From: Paraescarpia echinospica
Taxonomy: Eukaryota > Annelida > Polychaeta > Sabellida > Siboglinidae
DNA length: 64,000 bases
Reading direction: 5' to 3'
Assembly: GCA_020002185.1 (NCBI GenBank)
Contig: JAHLWY010000207.1
Coordinates: forward strand, 62,001-126,000
Both the position numbers and the translations under genes were made by a program. Every line of letters starts with the position of its first letter. The first letter of the stretch is position 1. This document shows, piece by piece, positions 54,101-59,675 of this stretch. Below the pieces are notes generated by a model. That model was not told the DNA's origin, searched no databases, and saw only the letters and a program-made list of their open reading frames with translations.

Positions 54101-56420
54101 AGAAACCGAATGCACAACAGATGGAGACTTGTCACACAAAAAGGACCTGCAAGGTGATATCAGGCAGACACTTGTTATCATCATAGGCACTTTGAGTTTG
54201 GCTGAATTCTCACAGATCATCTACAGCCTGGTCGACCAAGTGGTAATTTGGGGATTTAGCAGTGCTTTGACAAGACAGATTATCGATCAATCACTAATTT
54301 GTTTCTAACAAATTTACAAATAAAACAAGTAAGTATGAGCTATGTGACACAGTTTGTATATTATGATTCTTATGATTATACAGTTATAATTATTATCATA
54401 TACATTTTACAGTGCATATTTGTTTCATAATAACTTGTTATTCCTTAAACTGTTCTTTATCTGGGTCAGTGGGTTTTCTCTGTAGCAATACCCAAAATCT
54501 GGAACAAACTCCACAACGCTTTAAAATGATTTGAAGATACAACAACCTTACGCCAAATACTAAATCATTCATATTTTCACATCTTAATCAGTTGGATTTC
54601 CGCCATAAATGTTTGTCTGTCCCTCATTCAGGTTGTGACCTTTGTGCATCTATTGTCATGATATAATGCTTGCTGTCTGGTTTGTTTTGCCTCTGAGTTC
54701 AGGGGAATGTTTCACTAAGATAGTAAATTTATAAGGAAAATCTAACATCACATACAGAATCCCTTGTGTAATTTAAGGATCTTTTTCAATATATAAAAAT
54801 TCGCCATCGCGTCCTGGTGAAATCCATTTTAAAGAGCAGAATCAGATTTACATTTATGAGCTGATAAGAATGTTAATGATTACAAATGTATGTCCCGTAG
54901 AAGTTTATTGGTCAGTAGACATATGTTGGTTTCCCACAGGATGTGTCCTGTCTGCACACTGACCAGAGTTGACCATCTCACTGGACATCTGGCAGCAACT
55001 GCTTGGACTGCCGCTAGACGAGGAGTCAACTCAGCTCCTTGTCCAGACTTCACAGAATGTCAGTTTCCTTAAATAACGAAATTGTCTTCTTTCACAACTA
55101 GAAAATTTGACTCACATCGATGTTTCAACAGCCTTCGGCAGTTTTCATCAGTTTCAGATGTGATGAAGGCTGCTGAAGACCGTCGAAACGTCGATGTGAG
55201 TCGAATTTTCTAGTTGCATAATCAGAAAATTTCATTATTTACTTATTCTTCCAACTTGATGAACATTTTCACGAATATATCAGTCTCCTAGTTGGCAGCC
55301 ATATTGTAGTTACCATGACGACTGTATGGATTCAAACACTGACGTTTTGTGACATGCTAAAAATCTTTAAACATCTTTATTTTGTTGTACTTTATGTTTT
55401 CCGATAGCTGAGAGTTTTAGTATTTTAGGTTGCTGTATACATAGTATGTATTACAGTCTTGACTGTAATGACTGTATTACGGTGCTTTGCTAGTAATATT
55501 ACGGTGCTTTGCTAGTAACATTACGGTGCTTTGCTAGTAATGAGTATACTTCTTTTATATCTGTATATTTGTGTTCGACTGCTCCTATGATACAAGTGTT
55601 GTGTGTTTTACTTCCAGGCATTACTGTCTCCACAGAGCGTTATGGTTTGCCTGCAGTGCTACCAGGTGACGCCACTGACAGACGTTTACACGCAGACTTC
55701 AAGTGCGATGTTCGAAGCCTTGTACAGCGTGCTAAATGAAATGCTTCTACAACACGCTTTTGTTGTCTTTGGGTGTATCCCAGCATTCATCAGTGCAGCG
55801 AAACATATCCTTTCCAATGCCTACAGTTAGAGATTATAGTTTCACTTGTATTACTGAAATAATTTAAAACATAGTTCTTATATAGTTGTATTAAGAGTCT
55901 TTATGGTTATATTCTTTGTCTTATTTTTTTTAAATGAATATATTTAAAGTAGTTTTTAGAATGTCTTAGTATATTTCATTTTTAGCGATTTTATGATCAC
56001 TGTTTTACTTGTGTTACTAACTTTCTTAGGAGATAAACGATAGACATGTTTTATTATATTAGCCATAAAAAAAAAATATGAATTGAAGTTACAATTTTGA
56101 ATGTCTGCTCTAGTTAAAAAGAACTCCAGCAGTTAAATATGGTGAAACCACACTTTTAAGGTCACCAAGATGACCAGAATAGTGTGGTAACCATATCAAC
56201 AGGAAAAAGTTTTTATTAATGAAATAATTTCAGACTGTCCTTGAATGATCGTAATTGTATTACTGAGGAGACCGTAATATGAGGTTCAATTGTATATAAA
56301 TTGACCTTGACCCTTGCCACGCCTCCTGAAGGTCGCCATGCACACAGGTCAACAGAGGTCAGAGCATTTGAAAGAAAGCCACGCAGCCATTGCCATCACT
56401 TACTGCTGACTTGTAGACAG
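27176..56420 (+). CDS. URB2: URB2 homologue (unhealthy ribosome biogenesis 2), spliced gene, probably damaged at the 3' end
   Basis: URB2 (yeast Urb2/Npa2) is a large helical-repeat nucleolar protein. It acts in early pre-60S assembly, during processing of 27S pre-rRNA. Here at least 24 exons can be traced. The first three encode MAARG, then [23 protein letters not shown] and [13 protein letters not shown], matching the conserved vertebrate N-terminus (SWEDKLKLAHFAW, NKEQVLLDW). Later exons match in order (for example [12 protein letters not shown] against human ILDTWSLVLEKF). The last traced exon resembles the Urb2 C-terminal domain. Predicted length is about 1230 residues against about 1520 in human. 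Phases agree at almost all junctions. Exons 7-8, 8-9 and 22-23 do not join cleanly. TGA codons at 53073, 53988 and 54960 and a frameshift near 50200 interrupt the frame. The promoter side is changed by the MULE, and exon 2's donor by a retrotransposon. Confidence 0.85.
27370..27655 (+). repeat. GC-rich repeat with GAGACAACTCGGCCC, copy 1 (intron 1)
   Basis: Short GC-rich units built on ACAACTCGGCCC are repeated about eight times, with an internal palindrome CGGCCCGGGCCG. The same family is present in the opposite orientation at 30218-30352. It differs sharply from the AT-rich surroundings. Confidence 0.8.
28255..28470 (+). repeat. degenerate direct repeat of about 120 bp
   Basis: Two units share TATCTGCTCAAYGAAACAATGACRGAGT and later a TGTGTCC..TCACACA stretch. 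A weaker third unit may lie at 27745-27850. Function unknown. Confidence 0.5.
28656..29284. other. URB2 intron 1, no gene seen
   Basis: AT-rich intronic sequence with a few short imperfect repeats (ACAATATTTACT, about 28739-28830). Confidence 0.4.
29285..29655 (-). mobile_element. RT fragment with YVDD box (intron 1)
   Basis: The minus-strand reading has [17 protein letters not shown], then [17 protein letters not shown], then a [13 protein letters not shown] segment. This is the motif B to C region of a non-LTR reverse transcriptase. A frameshift lies near 29575. Both ends are truncated. Confidence 0.7.
30218..30352 (-). repeat. GC-rich repeat with ACAACTCGGCCC, copy 2, inverted
   Basis: It carries the reverse complement of the motifs at 27370-27655, in the order GGGGCCGAG, GAGATGTCTCGAGACGACTC, GGCCCGGGCCGAG. 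The two copies could pair in the intron 1 RNA. Confidence 0.8.
30832..30982 (+). CDS. URB2: URB2 exon 2
   Basis: Acceptor TTTGCAG at 30831. It encodes [22 protein letters not shown] and [18 protein letters not shown]. The donor AG|GTAC at 30983 is in phase 2 and joins AG|A to exon 3. The donor GT is the start of a retrotransposon target duplication, so intron positions from +5 on belong to the insertion. Confidence 0.85.
30981..30986 (+). repeat. target duplication AGGTAC, left copy
   Basis: Identical to 32393-32398 on the other side of the CR1-like element. It contains the exon 2 / intron 2 boundary. Confidence 0.75.
30987..32392 (-). mobile_element. CR1-like non-LTR retrotransposon, intact RT core (intron 2)
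   Basis: A 448-codon uninterrupted minus-strand frame holds [18 protein letters not shown], motif [14 protein letters not shown], motif [21 protein letters not shown] and motif [11 protein letters not shown]. It then has [31 protein letters not shown] and the typical C-terminal end [17 protein letters not shown]. The copy is 5' truncated (no endonuclease) and ends in a short ACAGATA tail. It lies antisense to URB2 with an AGGTAC duplication on both sides. Its full-length ORF suggests a recent insertion. Confidence 0.93.
32400..32530 (-). mobile_element. possible RT-tail fragment
   Basis: CACACAATCCTCCCATCTCA resembles ACGCAATCCCCCCACCTCAG in the RT-tail family at 57295-57800. It is short and weak. 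Confidence 0.3.
32778..32898 (+). CDS. URB2: URB2 exon 3
   Basis: Acceptor TTTTTAG at 32777, donor CAG|GTATAT at 32899. It encodes [20 protein letters not shown], then KCQQL and [10 protein letters not shown], matching vertebrate ERLWIYIDNILHSRKLQNL. Phase 2 in, phase 0 out. Confidence 0.85.
32930..33130 (+). repeat. dispersed repeat, copy 1
   Basis: It shares GGAAAGTCTA..TAACATGWA, TTGACTTATTTG-like and GGCATTTTRTATGTTATTCR blocks with 59985-60490, where a SINE splits the copy. Probably an old non-autonomous element. Confidence 0.6.
33536..33676 (+). CDS. URB2: URB2 exon 4
   Basis: Acceptor TTTCAG at 33535, donor ACG|GTAAAA at 33677; 141 nt, phase 0 to 0. It encodes [13 protein letters not shown] and [15 protein letters not shown], corresponding to the human stretch VAEFSLSG...VLRCCQGILSTPAL. 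Confidence 0.8.
33800..34990. other. URB2 intron 4, no gene seen
   Basis: AT-rich intron with no recognisable domain. Imperfect inverted copies of TGTGGGCTCT..CAGAGCCCACA lie about 60 bp apart near 34319-34398. Confidence 0.4.
35048..35191 (+). CDS. URB2: URB2 exon 5
   Basis: Acceptor TTTTCAG at 35047, donor CAG|GTGACT at 35192; 144 nt, phase 0 to 0. It encodes [16 protein letters not shown] and [21 protein letters not shown], a helical repeat segment matching the human region after ELMVALLSQL. Confidence 0.8.
35739..35875 (+). CDS. URB2: URB2 exon 6
   Basis: Acceptor GTCTCTAG at 35738, donor GAA|GTAGGA at 35876; phase 0 in, 2 out. It encodes [20 protein letters not shown] and [15 protein letters not shown]. 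Confidence 0.75.
35935..36112 (-). mobile_element. SINE, 3' part (intron 6)
   Basis: It shares ATTAATTGCAGCATGGCTGA, CTGCCAGGAAGTAAAATGTA and AAGTGCTTTGAGCA with the SINE at 60052-60375. The sequence reads in the same direction as that copy, so the strand label only marks uncertainty about the family's orientation. The tRNA-like head is absent. Confidence 0.6.
36846..36998 (+). CDS. URB2: URB2 exon 7
   Basis: Acceptor ACCAG at 36845 joins AA|G to exon 6. It encodes [16 protein letters not shown] and [18 protein letters not shown]. The best donor is GG|GTGCGT at 36999 (phase 2), but exon 8 needs phase 0. The alternative donor TGC|GTGTCG at 37004 keeps the frame. A one-base change in the GGGG run is another explanation. 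Confidence 0.7.
37190..37373 (+). mobile_element. pogo-like MITE, copy 1
   Basis: The right end reads GGTTCCACTGTA and the left end AACCTTCCTTTACGGTCACC. The ends are imperfect inverted repeats of the CAGTGGAACCT type found in pogo/Tigger relatives, with TA at the edge. Homologous copies lie at 47614-47794 and 56136-56297. Confidence 0.6.
37990..38054 (+). CDS. URB2: URB2 exon 8
   Basis: Acceptor TTGAACAG at 37989, excellent donor AA|GTGAGT at 38055. It encodes [20 protein letters not shown], close to human CFQVLPRLFGCLK. The end phase (2) does not match the next recognised exon, so at least one exon between 38055 and 39811 is missing or unrecognised. Confidence 0.7.
38500..38800 (+). pseudogene. 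P2RX7-tail-like (WCxCGxC) fragment
   Basis: An ATG-started reading has SDSSSDEID, then a stop, then [14 protein letters not shown]. After a frame change it reads [17 protein letters not shown]. The DWCxCGxC string resembles the cytosolic cysteine-rich domain at the end of P2X7-like proteins, which is also common in transposon-associated invertebrate genes. At least one stop and one frameshift are present. It sits in a URB2 intron. Confidence 0.35.
38850..39800. other. URB2 intron, no gene seen
   Basis: I searched here for the missing URB2 exon between exons 8 and 9 and saw no convincing reading with splice sites. Confidence 0.4.
39812..39979 (+). CDS. URB2: URB2 exon 9
   Basis: Acceptor CTCCAG at 39811, donor TGG|GTATTG at 39980; 168 nt, phase 0 to 0. 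It encodes [20 protein letters not shown], aligning with human [20 protein letters not shown], then [12 protein letters not shown]. Confidence 0.85.
40120..40300 (-). repeat. dispersed repeat, inverted partner of 44155-44350
   Basis: The reverse complement shares CGACAAAYA..CCAAAA and ATCTACAAACC.ACAGATTAA strings with 44157-44243. Old and diverged. Confidence 0.4.
40859..40973 (+). CDS. URB2: URB2 exon 10
   Basis: Acceptor TTTAGCAG at 40858, donor G|GTCAGT at 40974; phase 0 in, 1 out. It encodes [20 protein letters not shown], aligning with human LPPSQILDTWSLVLEKF. A second possible acceptor at 40892-40893 would shorten it. The exon carries a perfect 15-bp inverted repeat (40887-40924). Confidence 0.8.
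40887..40924 (+). repeat. perfect 15-bp inverted repeat with 8-nt loop
   Basis: CTGCCAGACCTCCAG, loop CTACACTG, then its exact reverse complement. It spans the alternative acceptor and the start of the conserved coding part of exon 10. Confidence 0.95.
41236..42492 (+). mobile_element. non-LTR retrotransposon, RT with FADD box (intron 10)
   Basis: It starts with [20 protein letters not shown] and continues, with two frameshifts, through [20 protein letters not shown] and the motif A region [14 protein letters not shown] longer open frame (41567-42307) holds [48 protein letters not shown] and [11 protein letters not shown]. The end ([14 protein letters not shown], then AVVDGLC) finishes near a short AAGTAAGTAAG tail. 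The pattern fits the RTE/Ingi-type group common in marine invertebrates. The clade call is uncertain. It lies in the same direction as URB2. Confidence 0.88.
42608..42804 (+). CDS. URB2: URB2 exon 11
   Basis: Acceptor TTACAG at 42607, donor AAT|GTAAAG at 42805; phase 1 in, 0 out. It encodes [20 protein letters not shown] and [15 protein letters not shown], in line with human LLLHCIMFNMRSLDS...RELVKPLLALL. Confidence 0.8.
42826..43072. repeat. CACAC/CACCA microsatellite
   Basis: About 245 bp of ACACACCACACA-type repeats, starting 21 bp after the exon 11 donor. The long Val/Cys frames read from it are artefacts. Confidence 0.95.
43073..43735 (+). mobile_element. hAT-like non-autonomous element
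   Basis: It begins CAGGGATGGGTTCAAGTACT and is full of AAGTACTTGTACTT strings near both ends (43084-43190 and 43620-43725). CAGGG starts and AGTACTTGTACTT subterminal repeats are seen in hAT MITEs. A clean matching right terminus was not found, so the right edge is approximate. Confidence 0.5.
43740..44640. other. URB2 intron 11, remainder
   Basis: AT-rich. It contains the dispersed repeat at 44155-44350 (partner of 40120-40300). The open frame at 43869-44102 has no recognised family. Confidence 0.4.
44663..44896 (+). CDS. URB2: URB2 exon 12
   Basis: Acceptor TTTGCAG at 44662, donor CTG|GTAATT at 44897; 234 nt, phase 0 to 0. It encodes [37 protein letters not shown] and [11 protein letters not shown]. 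It is the longest early exon and fits the human region around LLLSYTWAQVDAMF. Confidence 0.82.
45020..46740 (-). repeat. 12-bp minisatellite with higher-order blocks, grown in an RT tail
   Basis: From 45100 to about 46660 the 12-mer GTCTCCACCAAC (last base varies) is repeated more than 100 times. Five times (near 45037, 45552, 45898, 46174, 46440) it is interrupted by the same block of about 65 bp, starting GATACTGATCCCTGACTTCT. On the minus strand this block is the end of a non-LTR RT tail (..[11 protein letters not shown]), also seen as single copies at 51410-51790 and 57295-57800. Repeating frames such as [13 protein letters not shown] are not genes. Confidence 0.92.
46741..47270. other. 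URB2 intron 12, remainder
   Basis: AT-rich with no recognisable feature. Confidence 0.4.
47274..47435 (+). CDS. URB2: URB2 exon 13
   Basis: Acceptor CTTCAG at 47273, donor GAG|GTGAGT at 47436; 162 nt, phase 0 to 0. It encodes [20 protein letters not shown] and [19 protein letters not shown]. Assigned by position and phase. Confidence 0.75.
47614..47794 (+). mobile_element. pogo-like MITE, copy 2
   Basis: Left end CGAACCTCGCTTTACGGTCA, then GTAATACAGACACC, CAGTCCCAAATTATT and GGTGACCTAAATAGTAAAGC. It follows the order of the copy at 37190-37373. Confidence 0.65.
47830..47978 (+). CDS. URB2: URB2 exon 14
   Basis: Acceptor TTTTCAG at 47829, donor TG|GTCAGT at 47979; phase 0 in, 2 out. It encodes [16 protein letters not shown] and [17 protein letters not shown]. 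Confidence 0.78.
48356..48493 (+). CDS. URB2: URB2 exon 15
   Basis: Acceptor CTTTCAG at 48355, donor AG|GTAGGT at 48494; phase 2 in and out. It encodes [17 protein letters not shown] and [20 protein letters not shown]. Confidence 0.78.
48500..49480. other. URB2 intron 15, no gene seen
   Basis: AT-rich intron. No repeat shared with the rest of the window was noticed. Confidence 0.4.
49486..49584 (+). CDS. URB2: URB2 exon 16
   Basis: Acceptor ATTTTAG at 49485, donor AA|GTAAGT at 49585; phase 2 in and out. It encodes [20 protein letters not shown] then [10 protein letters not shown]. The basic start may be a surface loop. Confidence 0.72.
49622..50070 (+). repeat. minisatellite of about 35-37 bp, about 12 copies
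   Basis: The unit contains GATGACTGTATTATGAGACC, then GTCCCTTTGTATTGT. Most copies are near identical, with CCC/CGC and TTTG/TTAG variants. It starts about 37 bp after the exon 16 donor and ends about 75 bp before exon 17. Confidence 0.93.
50144..50278 (+). CDS. URB2: URB2 exon 17, frameshifted
   Basis: Acceptor GTTACAG at 50143 joins AA|T to exon 16. It encodes [20 protein letters not shown] and then meets TGA at 50201-50203. One extra base near 50200 would continue as [20 protein letters not shown] and reach the donor AAG|GTAATG at 50279 in phase 0, as exon 18 requires. So a one-base loss in a G run is likely. Confidence 0.65.
50740..50985 (-). mobile_element. non-LTR RT C-terminal fragment
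   Basis: The minus-strand reading [20 protein letters not shown], then [12 protein letters not shown] is the typical end of a CR1-like ORF2 (..WN.LP..VV.A.SVN.FKN.LD..). Only the tail is present. Confidence 0.6.
51139..51384 (+). CDS. URB2: URB2 exon 18
   Basis: Acceptor ACCTCCAG at 51138, donor CAG|GTAGGT at 51385; 246 nt, phase 0 to 0. It encodes [31 protein letters not shown] and [19 protein letters not shown]. Confidence 0.8.
51405..51795 (-). mobile_element. RT C-terminal tail (source family of the 12-bp minisatellite)
   Basis: On the minus strand: [40 protein letters not shown], then [20 protein letters not shown] and [16 protein letters not shown]. This order is the C-terminal end of an RTE/Ingi-type RT. 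There is one stop between KRTQG and SRLQW. The codons for WRQLVE correspond to the unit that is amplified at 45100-46660. Confidence 0.75.
51800..52215. other. URB2 intron 18, remainder
   Basis: AT-rich, no feature seen. Confidence 0.4.
52223..52327 (+). CDS. URB2: URB2 exon 19
   Basis: Acceptor ATTTCAG at 52222, donor CAG|GTAATT at 52328; 105 nt, phase 0 to 0. It encodes [20 protein letters not shown] and [11 protein letters not shown]. Confidence 0.75.
52505..52603 (+). CDS. URB2: URB2 exon 20
   Basis: Acceptor TTTGCAG at 52504, donor AAG|GTATTC at 52604; 99 nt, phase 0 to 0. It encodes [20 protein letters not shown] then VVTLQFFAK. Confidence 0.72.
53040..53309 (+). CDS. URB2: URB2 exon 21, with in-frame TGA
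   Basis: Acceptor ATTTCAG at 53039, donor AGT|GTGAGT at 53310; 270 nt, phase 0 to 0. After [11 protein letters not shown] comes TGA (53073-53075). The frame then continues open as [40 protein letters not shown] and [15 protein letters not shown]. The TGA would be explained by CGA to TGA. Confidence 0.72.
53320..53915. other. URB2 intron 21, no gene seen
   Basis: The stretch 53540-53870 has slightly higher GC and could be an old SINE-like repeat, but no partner was found in the window. Confidence 0.35.
53922..54242 (+). CDS. URB2: URB2 exon 22, with in-frame TGA
   Basis: Acceptor ATACAG at 53921, donor GTG|GTAATT at 54243; 321 nt, phase 0 to 0. It encodes [20 protein letters not shown], then TGA at 53988-53990, then [20 protein letters not shown] and, after a loop, [20 protein letters not shown]. 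The frame is open on both sides of the stop. Confidence 0.7.
54310..54935. other. URB2 intron 22, no gene seen
   Basis: AT-rich, no feature seen. A short unrecognised exon here could explain the phase mismatch between exons 22 and 23. Confidence 0.35.
54940..55058 (+). CDS. URB2: URB2 exon 23, with in-frame TGA
   Basis: Acceptor CCCACAG at 54939, donor AAT|GTCAGT at 55059. The likely frame reads CVLSAH, TGA (54960-54962), then [20 protein letters not shown] and [11 protein letters not shown]. It leaves in phase 0 for exon 24. Entry needs phase 1, which exon 22 does not supply. Confidence 0.6.
55069..55241. mobile_element. MITE-like hairpin, about 82-bp arms
   Basis: Left arm 55069-55150 and right arm 55161-55241 are inverted repeats of about 80 percent identity, with a 10-nt loop. 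The outer ends read TAAATAAYGAAATT. It starts 10 bp after the exon 23 donor. The right arm holds GATGAAGGCTGCTGAAG and CGAAACGTCGATG. Confidence 0.8.
55482..55543 (+). repeat. 20-bp tandem repeat, three copies
   Basis: ACGGTGCTTTGCTAGTAAYA repeated three times. Confidence 0.9.
55618..55825 (+). CDS. URB2: URB2 exon 24 (Urb2 C-terminal domain part)
   Basis: Acceptor CTTCCAG at 55617. It encodes [16 protein letters not shown], then [20 protein letters not shown] and [14 protein letters not shown], matching the pattern of the Urb2 C-terminal domain. It either ends at TAG 55828-55830 (coding end ..SNAYS) or splices at A|GTTAGA (55826) in phase 1. Confidence 0.75.
56136..56297 (+). mobile_element. 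pogo-like MITE, copy 3
   Basis: It follows the copies at 37190 and 47614 in outline (GGTGAAACCACACTTTTAAG, AAGGTCACC, GACTGTCC, TATTACTGAGGAGACCGTAA, GAGGTTCAATTGTA) but is the most diverged. Confidence 0.55.
56332..56420 (+). CDS. possible URB2 terminal-region exon
   Basis: Acceptor CTGAAG at 56331, donor CAG|GTAAAC at 56421. Joined to exon 24 in phase 1 it would read [14 protein letters not shown] then [11 protein letters not shown], loosely like the last helices of the Urb2 domain. No stop-containing last exon was found after it, so this is a weak call. Confidence 0.3.
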
Positions 56421-56449
56421 GTAAACGTAGATTTTATTCAACAGTTTTT

Positions 56450-56745
56450 ATGAAGCGGTGCAGACTTGTTCATCCTCGTTGTTCCCTGCTGTACAACGGT
56501 GAGGGTCAGGTACAATATTGTTGTGCAACTCATTCTGTTCTTTATTTTCATAATTGTCCATCAGCAGCCCTCTCCATCTTTCTGCTCCTACGATCTTCTC
56601 ATATCCCTCTTCACGCAGTCCTACCATCAGATAATCTCCCCTTTTCCTGTGTCCTTGATGTTTTTCTGTCCTTTGCCTGCACCAATCTTTACCACGTAGC
56701 CTGCCCATCTCATCTGGTTTATCAAGGAAATAAACATTCATTTAA
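56450..56745 (-). mobile_element. possible RT C-terminal tail
   Basis: The minus-strand reading MGRLRGKDWCRQRTEKHQGH, then ERWRGLLMDNYENK is charged and ends in NNEDEQ. It resembles the last part of RTE/Ingi-like ORFs (..RGRP..W.D...DR..WR.L..). No catalytic part is present. Confidence 0.4.
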
Positions 56746-57294
56746 AATCCAATCCAAGGGGGTCCGTGAGATTTATCCAAATTTTGCAGTTGATTTATAC
56801 TTAAAATGAAAAATCAAATTATCTCATTTTAATATAATTTCATGATGATTGACTCAAGTCTATTTGCCACTATGCAATGGGAATAAGATACTATTATTAT
56901 TAACCAGCTTGCTGAGTGGTCCAACATAAATCATTTGCTGGGTGCTAAATAAGATATATAAAATTTTCATGCAGTTGTGCAATGGTATAGTATCTTCTCC
57001 GTACTACGTGTAGCTTTGTTTCGAATGTTAGAAGTCTGAGAGATCAAGTAACATTCACTACACACACTGTCCTTACACAAGATATTCCAAGTTGTTGATG
57101 ATCCACAGATCCGACCCGACTGTTTTTATGCCCATGGGCATGTTATCATATGATTTGTGCAGCGCTGCTGGTAATTAGCAGACTTAGATGCATCATCCAC
57201 TTCACTGGGGGATTCAAACCAGTTGAGCGAAATAATCTGCTTCATCTCAGTAGATACAACCTGGTAATGTTCTCTTGTTGGTCTCCTCTTAGTT

Positions 57295-57800
57295 GCTCAA
57301 GTCCAGAGTGAGGCTCACCTCAGTAATGGTCCTCCATTTTTGTTTGTATTGTGCTCCTCATTGTTCCCTGTCTTCAGGGGTGAGGCTGGCTTGGATATGT
57401 CGAAATTTTCTTTTCTTTCTGTCTCTCTTCCTCCTCATTGCGCTTGCACTACTTTCTCTACCACCCTTCTCCATTCCCCTTTCCGTCCCTCCAGGTCTCT
57501 CTTCACGCAATCCCCCCACCTCAGTCTCAGTCGCCCTCGTCTTCTTTTTCCCTCCACTCTCCGAGCATCTGCTTTCTTTGCCAACCGTTCTTCTCCCATT
57601 CGCACCTCATGCCCAGTTCAACCGACTTCTCACCAACTTCTTCTTGAAACTCTCTCACACCAACATCCTTCCTCAGCTCTTCCACTCTTCACTTATCTAT
57701 TCTCTTTATTCTCTTTATATATCTCCTCAATTATGTCGCTAACCCCATTTCTCCACTGGCTCCACCATGTCCCCCATTTCTCTCTCATTCTCCACTCCCG
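57295..57800 (-). mobile_element. RT C-terminal tail, second single copy
   Basis: It shares GGGGTGAGGCTGGCYT, then CTCATTG.{4}TTGCACTR and CTCTCTTCACGCAATCC with 45020-45100 and 51405-51795. The reading is heavily broken. Confidence 0.65.
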
Positions 57801-57814
57801 GCACTGGAAAATCT

Positions 57815-58090
57815 CTCTCTTATGTTATATATAGATATCTCTTTGTTATGTTATTATCTATATATATCTCTGTTATGTTATTATCTATATATATCTATGT
57901 TATGTTATTATCTATATATTTCCTTGTTATGTTATTATATATATATATATATATCTGTTATGTTATCTATATATATATGTCCGTGTTATGTTATTATCTA
58001 TATATATATCTTATGTTATTATCTATATAACTCTGTTATGTTATTATCTATATATCTCTCTGTTATGTTATTATATTATATATCTCTCTT
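57815..58090 (+). repeat. AT-rich minisatellite with TTATGTTATTATCTATATAT
   Basis: About ten copies of a 26-30 bp unit, each ending in ATCTCTCTG or similar. Confidence 0.9.
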
Positions 58091-58268
58091 ATGTTATTAC
58101 ACGGACCACTTTCAGTTCTCTGTGACCATAGATACACGCACCACTTTCAGTTCTCTGTGACCATAGATACACAGACTACTTGCGGTTATGTGTGACCATA
58201 GATACACGACTACTTACAGTTCTCTGTGATCACAGATACACGGACCGCTTGTAGTTCTCTGTGACCAT
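58091..58268 (+). repeat. 41-bp tandem repeat, about 4.5 copies
   Basis: The unit contains CACTTTCAGTTCTCTGTGAC and CATAGATACACGGAC. The later copies are more diverged. Confidence 0.9.
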
Positions 58269-59025
58269 GGATACATGGATCAAAACTAGCACTGCAAAGA
58301 CAACATAGTGGTTCACAGAAACCAGAGTAGGCCTACCTGTGGTGTACCGAAGAATTTAAATTCAAGAGTCCTAAATATAGTGTGTAGTTCTGTTAGACCA
58401 CTCATTGAAGAATGTTATCAAACAGTACAAGAACAGTAACTTTGTGTATGCATTAAGAACAACTGTGTTGTACACAATTTTGATGGATGGTTTTTAATGG
58501 TTTAGGAAATTCAGTTGCATCTGTAAGGCAACTTTGTATGAAGAGAGAAAGCCAAGTTTGTCTGGTGTACAGTGAGATCAGCAAGTTATAAACTAAACAA
58601 CAAACATACTGGAATAGCTATGTATACAGGGAGTTACTTGTCTGCTATGTATATGTCATGATGGAAGTTGTGGCATAAAAATATTGTTTTCTTTTAAATC
58701 ATGTACAATAAATCAAATGACATTTCTCGAAACCCACTATGATGGTTGGCTTTGGTTGAATTGCAAGTATAATCATTTGTAAAGTTGCCTTTGAAATACA
58801 TAATTTCTATGCATTTGTGTTCTTTGGAACATGATCAAGTCATTCAACAGAATAACATGTTTATACATATTGTCACATGCACACACAGGTACATGCACTC
58901 AACTCATCTGACATCACCTCATATAAACACGACATAAATTATTCACTCTGTAGTTAGACCACCTGAATAAATTGTTTAAGTTATGAGGTAGTGCATTCCA
59001 TAATATTGGTACTCAATAATTTGTT
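58269..59025. other. no recognisable gene
   Basis: AT-rich, no feature supported. Confidence 0.4.
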
Positions 59026-59029
59026 GTGA

Positions 59030-59230
59030 ATTACCTAGTTTGTGTTCTTTGTTGGATGTAACATTTTTTGCATATTTTCTGTTTGCAGAACCGTTGGTAA
59101 CATGCTATCTGGGAGTTGTTTATTTATTACATTATTCATAAAGATACCTAACTGATGTTTGTAGAAATCTTCAAATTTAAATAGTTTTAACCAAGAGAAC
59201 AGATGATCTGAATACTTGTGCAATTATAGT
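59030..59230 (-). mobile_element. CR1-like RT C-terminal fragment
   Basis: The minus-strand reading FEDFYKHQLGIFMNNVINKQ, then LPDSMLPTVLQTEN resembles the segment F..I...QL..FMYK...LLP..F that precedes the end of CR1-like ORF2 proteins. Confidence 0.5.
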
Positions 59231-59675
59231 GGGATAGTGTGATTGTCCGAATAATCCAAAGTTGTTGTTGTTGGCTGTAAAATATGATTCTTATGCAGAT
59301 ATAAGTTCATAATGCTAAAACGTGGAAGCTGAAATAAAACTAAAAAACAGATTATTATAATGTCGGGTCAAAGTTCTTATAAAATACTGGAAATAAAAGA
59401 GCAAAAAGGGATGTTTTGTATCAAACTAATCATCATATGCAGGTGAGGCCACGTGATATCAAGTTATACGTCTAGCTATTTTAATTTGGCATCATAACTC
59501 AAACATCTTTGCAGCCTCCTGGATTATCAGATTATTTTACAATGATCCGAGCCTGAGACAAGCAGCTGCATCATGAGTAGACAAGTCATTATTATGTCAT
59601 TAACCCCCAGCTACTGCTTTCACGGTTTCTTTCCAGTTTATCACACAATACGCAAGTTGATTGTCTACAACATCT

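Noticed and set aside
53070..54965. Recoding of TGA (selenocysteine or readthrough) in URB2
   Set aside because: Nothing in the URB2 family suggests recoding. The same region also has a frameshift, and CGA-to-TGA decay is simpler.
57340..57834. Plus-strand Ser/Pro/Leu-rich proteins
   Set aside because: They are shadow frames of a minus-strand RT tail also present at 51405-51795.
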